Source: Betaproteobacteria bacterium
Lineage (GTDB): Bacteria; Pseudomonadota; Gammaproteobacteria; Burkholderiales; Rhodocyclaceae
Direction: 5' to 3'
Assembly: GCA_016703785.1 (NCBI GenBank)
Contig: JADJBM010000013.1
Coordinates: 62,001-126,000 of the forward strand
DNA length: 64,000 nt
Shown one piece after another: positions 62,251 to 64,000 of the stretch. Position 1 is the first letter of the stretch. Each line of letters starts with the position of its first letter. The notes below the pieces were generated by a model. It was given only the letters and a program-made list of their open reading frames with translations. It searched no databases and had not been told where the DNA came from. The position numbers and the translations under genes are program-made.

Positions 62251-63972
62251 ATGCAGAAACGTAATTCGATTACCGGTTCCCTGCGCTTGGCGGCCTTGCC
62301 GATGGCGCTGGCCGGGCTATTCAATGTTGCCAACGCCCAGCAGGCCCCTGCTGCTGCCCCCACTGCTGCGGGTTCTGCCATGACGGCGGAAGAGAAGGCG
62401 CTCGGGAAGAAAATCTATTTCGAGCGTTGCGCAGGCTGCCACGGCGTGCTGCGCAAGGGTGCCACGGGCAAGAACCTGGAGCCGGCCTGGAGCAAGAAGG
62501 ACAAGGACGGCAAGGAGACCTCGGGCGGCACGCTGAAGCTCGGCACCGACCGTCTGGCGAAGATCATCGCCCTGGGTACCGAAGGCGGGATGGTGAACTA
62601 CGACGACATCCTGACCAAGGAAGAAATCAATGTCATGGCGCGCTACATCCAGAACGTGCCGGATATCCCCCCGGAGTTCAGCCTGAAGGACATGCAGGAT
62701 TCCTGGAAGCTCATCGTGCCGGTCGACCAGCGCCCCAAGAAGCAGATGAACAAGGTCAACCTGAAGAACATCTTCGCCACCACCCTGCGTGACACGGGCG
62801 AACTGGCCTTGATCGACGGCGACACCAAGCAGATCTGGCAGATTCTCAAGACTGGCTACGCGGTGCACATTTCCCGCCTGTCGCTTTCCGGCCGCTACGT
62901 CTATACGGTCGGCCGCGACGGATTGGTCACCCTGATCGATCTCTGGTTCGAGAAGCCCACCACGGTTGCCACCATCAAGATCGGCTCCGACGCCCGTTCG
63001 GTGGATACGTCCAAGTTCAAGGGCTACGAGGACAAGTACCTGGTCGGCGGCTCCTACTGGCCGCCCCAGTACTCGATCATGGAAGGCGACACGCTGAAGC
63101 CGCTCAAGGTCGTGTCGACCCGTGGCATGACGGTGGATGGGGAATACCACCCCGAGCCGCGTGTGGCCTCGATCGTGTCGTCGCACATCAAGCCAGAGTG
63201 GGTCATCAACGTCAAGGAAACCGGCATGATTCTGCTGGTGGACTACAGTGACATCCACAACCTGAAGACCACCACCATCAATTCCGCCAAGTTCCTCCAT
63301 GACGGCGGCTGGGATGCCTCCAAGCGCTATTTCCTCGTTGCGGCGAATGCCTCCCACAAGGTGGCGGCGGTCGACACCAAGACCGGCAAGCTGGCCGCCC
63401 TGGTGGACACCAAGAAGATCCCGCACCCGGGCCGTGGTGCCAACTTCATGCATCCGAAGTACGGCCCCGTCTGGGCGACCGGCCACTTGGGCGATGCGGT
63501 GATTTCGGTGATTTCGACGCCCTCCGACAAGAAGGAGCACGCCAAGTACAAGCAGTACAACTGGAAAGTGGTCGAGGAACTGAAGACCCCGGGCGCCGGC
63601 AACTTGTTCGTCAAGACGCATCCGAAGTCGAAGCATCTTTGGACCGACATGCCGATGAACCCCGAGCGTGAAAACGCCGAGACCAACATGGTGTTCGACT
63701 TGACCGACCTGTCGAAGCCGCCAGTGCGGATCGACGTTGCCAAGGACTCCGGCCTGCCGGTGACCAAGGCGTTGCGTCGCGCGGTGCATCAGGAGTTCAG
63801 CCAGGACGGCACTGAGGTCTGGATCTCCCTGTGGGGCGGCAAGACCGACCAGTCGGCCATCGTGGTTTACGACGACAAGACCCTGAAGGTCAAGAAGGTG
63901 ATCACCGATCCGAAGATGATCACCCCGACCGGCAAGTTCAACGTCTATAACACGGTGCACGACATTTACTGA
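62251..63972 (+). CDS. nirS: Cytochrome cd1 nitrite reductase
   Basis: A 573-residue periplasmic enzyme that reduces nitrite to NO, the key denitrification step. It has a signal peptide (to about NVANAQ), a cytochrome c domain with FERCAGCHGVLRKGATGKNL, and an eight-bladed d1-heme propeller (LALIDGDTKQIWQILKTGYAVH, HDGGWDASKRYFLVAAN, HPGRGANFMHPKYGPVWATGH). Full length, ending NTVHDIY. GAGGGAG is upstream. Heme d1 biosynthesis genes (nirF, nirDLGH, nirJ, nirN) are not in the window and may follow beyond 64 kb. Confidence 0.97.
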   Translation: MQKRNSITGSLRLAALPMALAGLFNVANAQQAPAAAPTAAGSAMTAEEKALGKKIYFERCAGCHGVLRKGATGKNLEPAWSKKDKDGKETSGGTLKLGTDRLAKIIALGTEGGMVNYDDILTKEEINVMARYIQNVPDIPPEFSLKDMQDSWKLIVPVDQRPKKQMNKVNLKNIFATTLRDTGELALIDGDTKQIWQILKTGYAVHISRLSLSGRYVYTVGRDGLVTLIDLWFEKPTTVATIKIGSDARSVDTSKFKGYEDKYLVGGSYWPPQYSIMEGDTLKPLKVVSTRGMTVDGEYHPEPRVASIVSSHIKPEWVINVKETGMILLVDYSDIHNLKTTTINSAKFLHDGGWDASKRYFLVAANASHKVAAVDTKTGKLAALVDTKKIPHPGRGANFMHPKYGPVWATGHLGDAVISVISTPSDKKEHAKYKQYNWKVVEELKTPGAGNLFVKTHPKSKHLWTDMPMNPERENAETNMVFDLTDLSKPPVRIDVAKDSGLPVTKALRRAVHQEFSQDGTEVWISLWGGKTDQSAIVVYDDKTLKVKKVITDPKMITPTGKFNVYNTVHDIY

Positions 63973-64000
63973 TCGTTGCTGACAGCAGAACAACTCGGGG

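Overview
The window is high-GC DNA with tightly packed genes and many 4-base ATGA/GTGA stop-start overlaps. The gene set points to a denitrifying, aromatic-degrading betaproteobacterium, most plausibly of the Rhodocyclales (Azoarcus/Thauera/Sterolibacterium-like). The evidence is a cytochrome cd1 nitrite reductase (nirS) with an FNR/DNR box, a CoA-dependent 2-aminobenzoate (anthranilate) degradation module, an SHP/diheme cytochrome c/cytochrome b561 operon, and typical housekeeping genes (alaS, mnmA, purB, secDF-yajC, tgt, queA). The placement is inference from gene content.

Layout. 1-14.2 kb is a two-component signalling island. It starts with a minus-strand, translationally coupled series: receiver, REC-PAS-GGDEF-EAL-REC, histidine kinase, receiver, GAF/PAS kinase, MglA-like GTPase. 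A NarL-type regulator with a receiver-kinase follows, then a lone receiver, a HAMP/PAS kinase, a FixJ-like regulator, and an ORF that joins an ABC-exporter fragment to a kinase fragment. 14.4-21.1 kb holds a DMT permease, a metacaspase pair, an FAH-family enzyme, ferredoxin-NADP reductase, an RhlE-type helicase and a formamidase-like hydrolase. 21.2-28.1 kb holds a c-heme sensor kinase and the anthranilate-CoA genes (RidA, thioesterase, CoA ligase, MarR, 2-aminobenzoyl-CoA monooxygenase/reductase). 28.4-34.2 kb holds the SHP-DHC-b561 genes, a QseBC-like pair, a DnrO-like periplasmic protein and two paralogous repeat membrane proteins. 34.3-39.7 kb holds a CoA transferase and glycerol-phosphate genes (UgpB-like, UgpQ, GlpK). 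From 39.8 kb come another PAS kinase and mostly housekeeping genes, ending with a degenerate tRNA-like sequence, tRNA-Leu(CAA) and nirS.

Three non-coding signals stand out. (1) A bipartite motif, AAAGTCAG-N10-ACGGCG, recurs about every 5 kb on both strands, inside genes as well as between them; 10 copies are exact and several are close. I know of no described element with this structure. (2) A 17-bp palindrome (ATCRGGAAWWTCCYGAT) occurs as two pairs, each with exactly 22-bp start-to-start spacing, on both sides of the NarL-type module. (3) Two TTAAG-N6-TTAAG boxes lie before the SHP operon and before the DnrO-like gene, and bracket the QseBC-like genes.

At least five genes carry single-base frameshifts, and a sixth (the CoA ligase) probably does, mostly in short homopolymers. 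This looks more like residual sequencing error than gene decay, but the reads would have to be checked.
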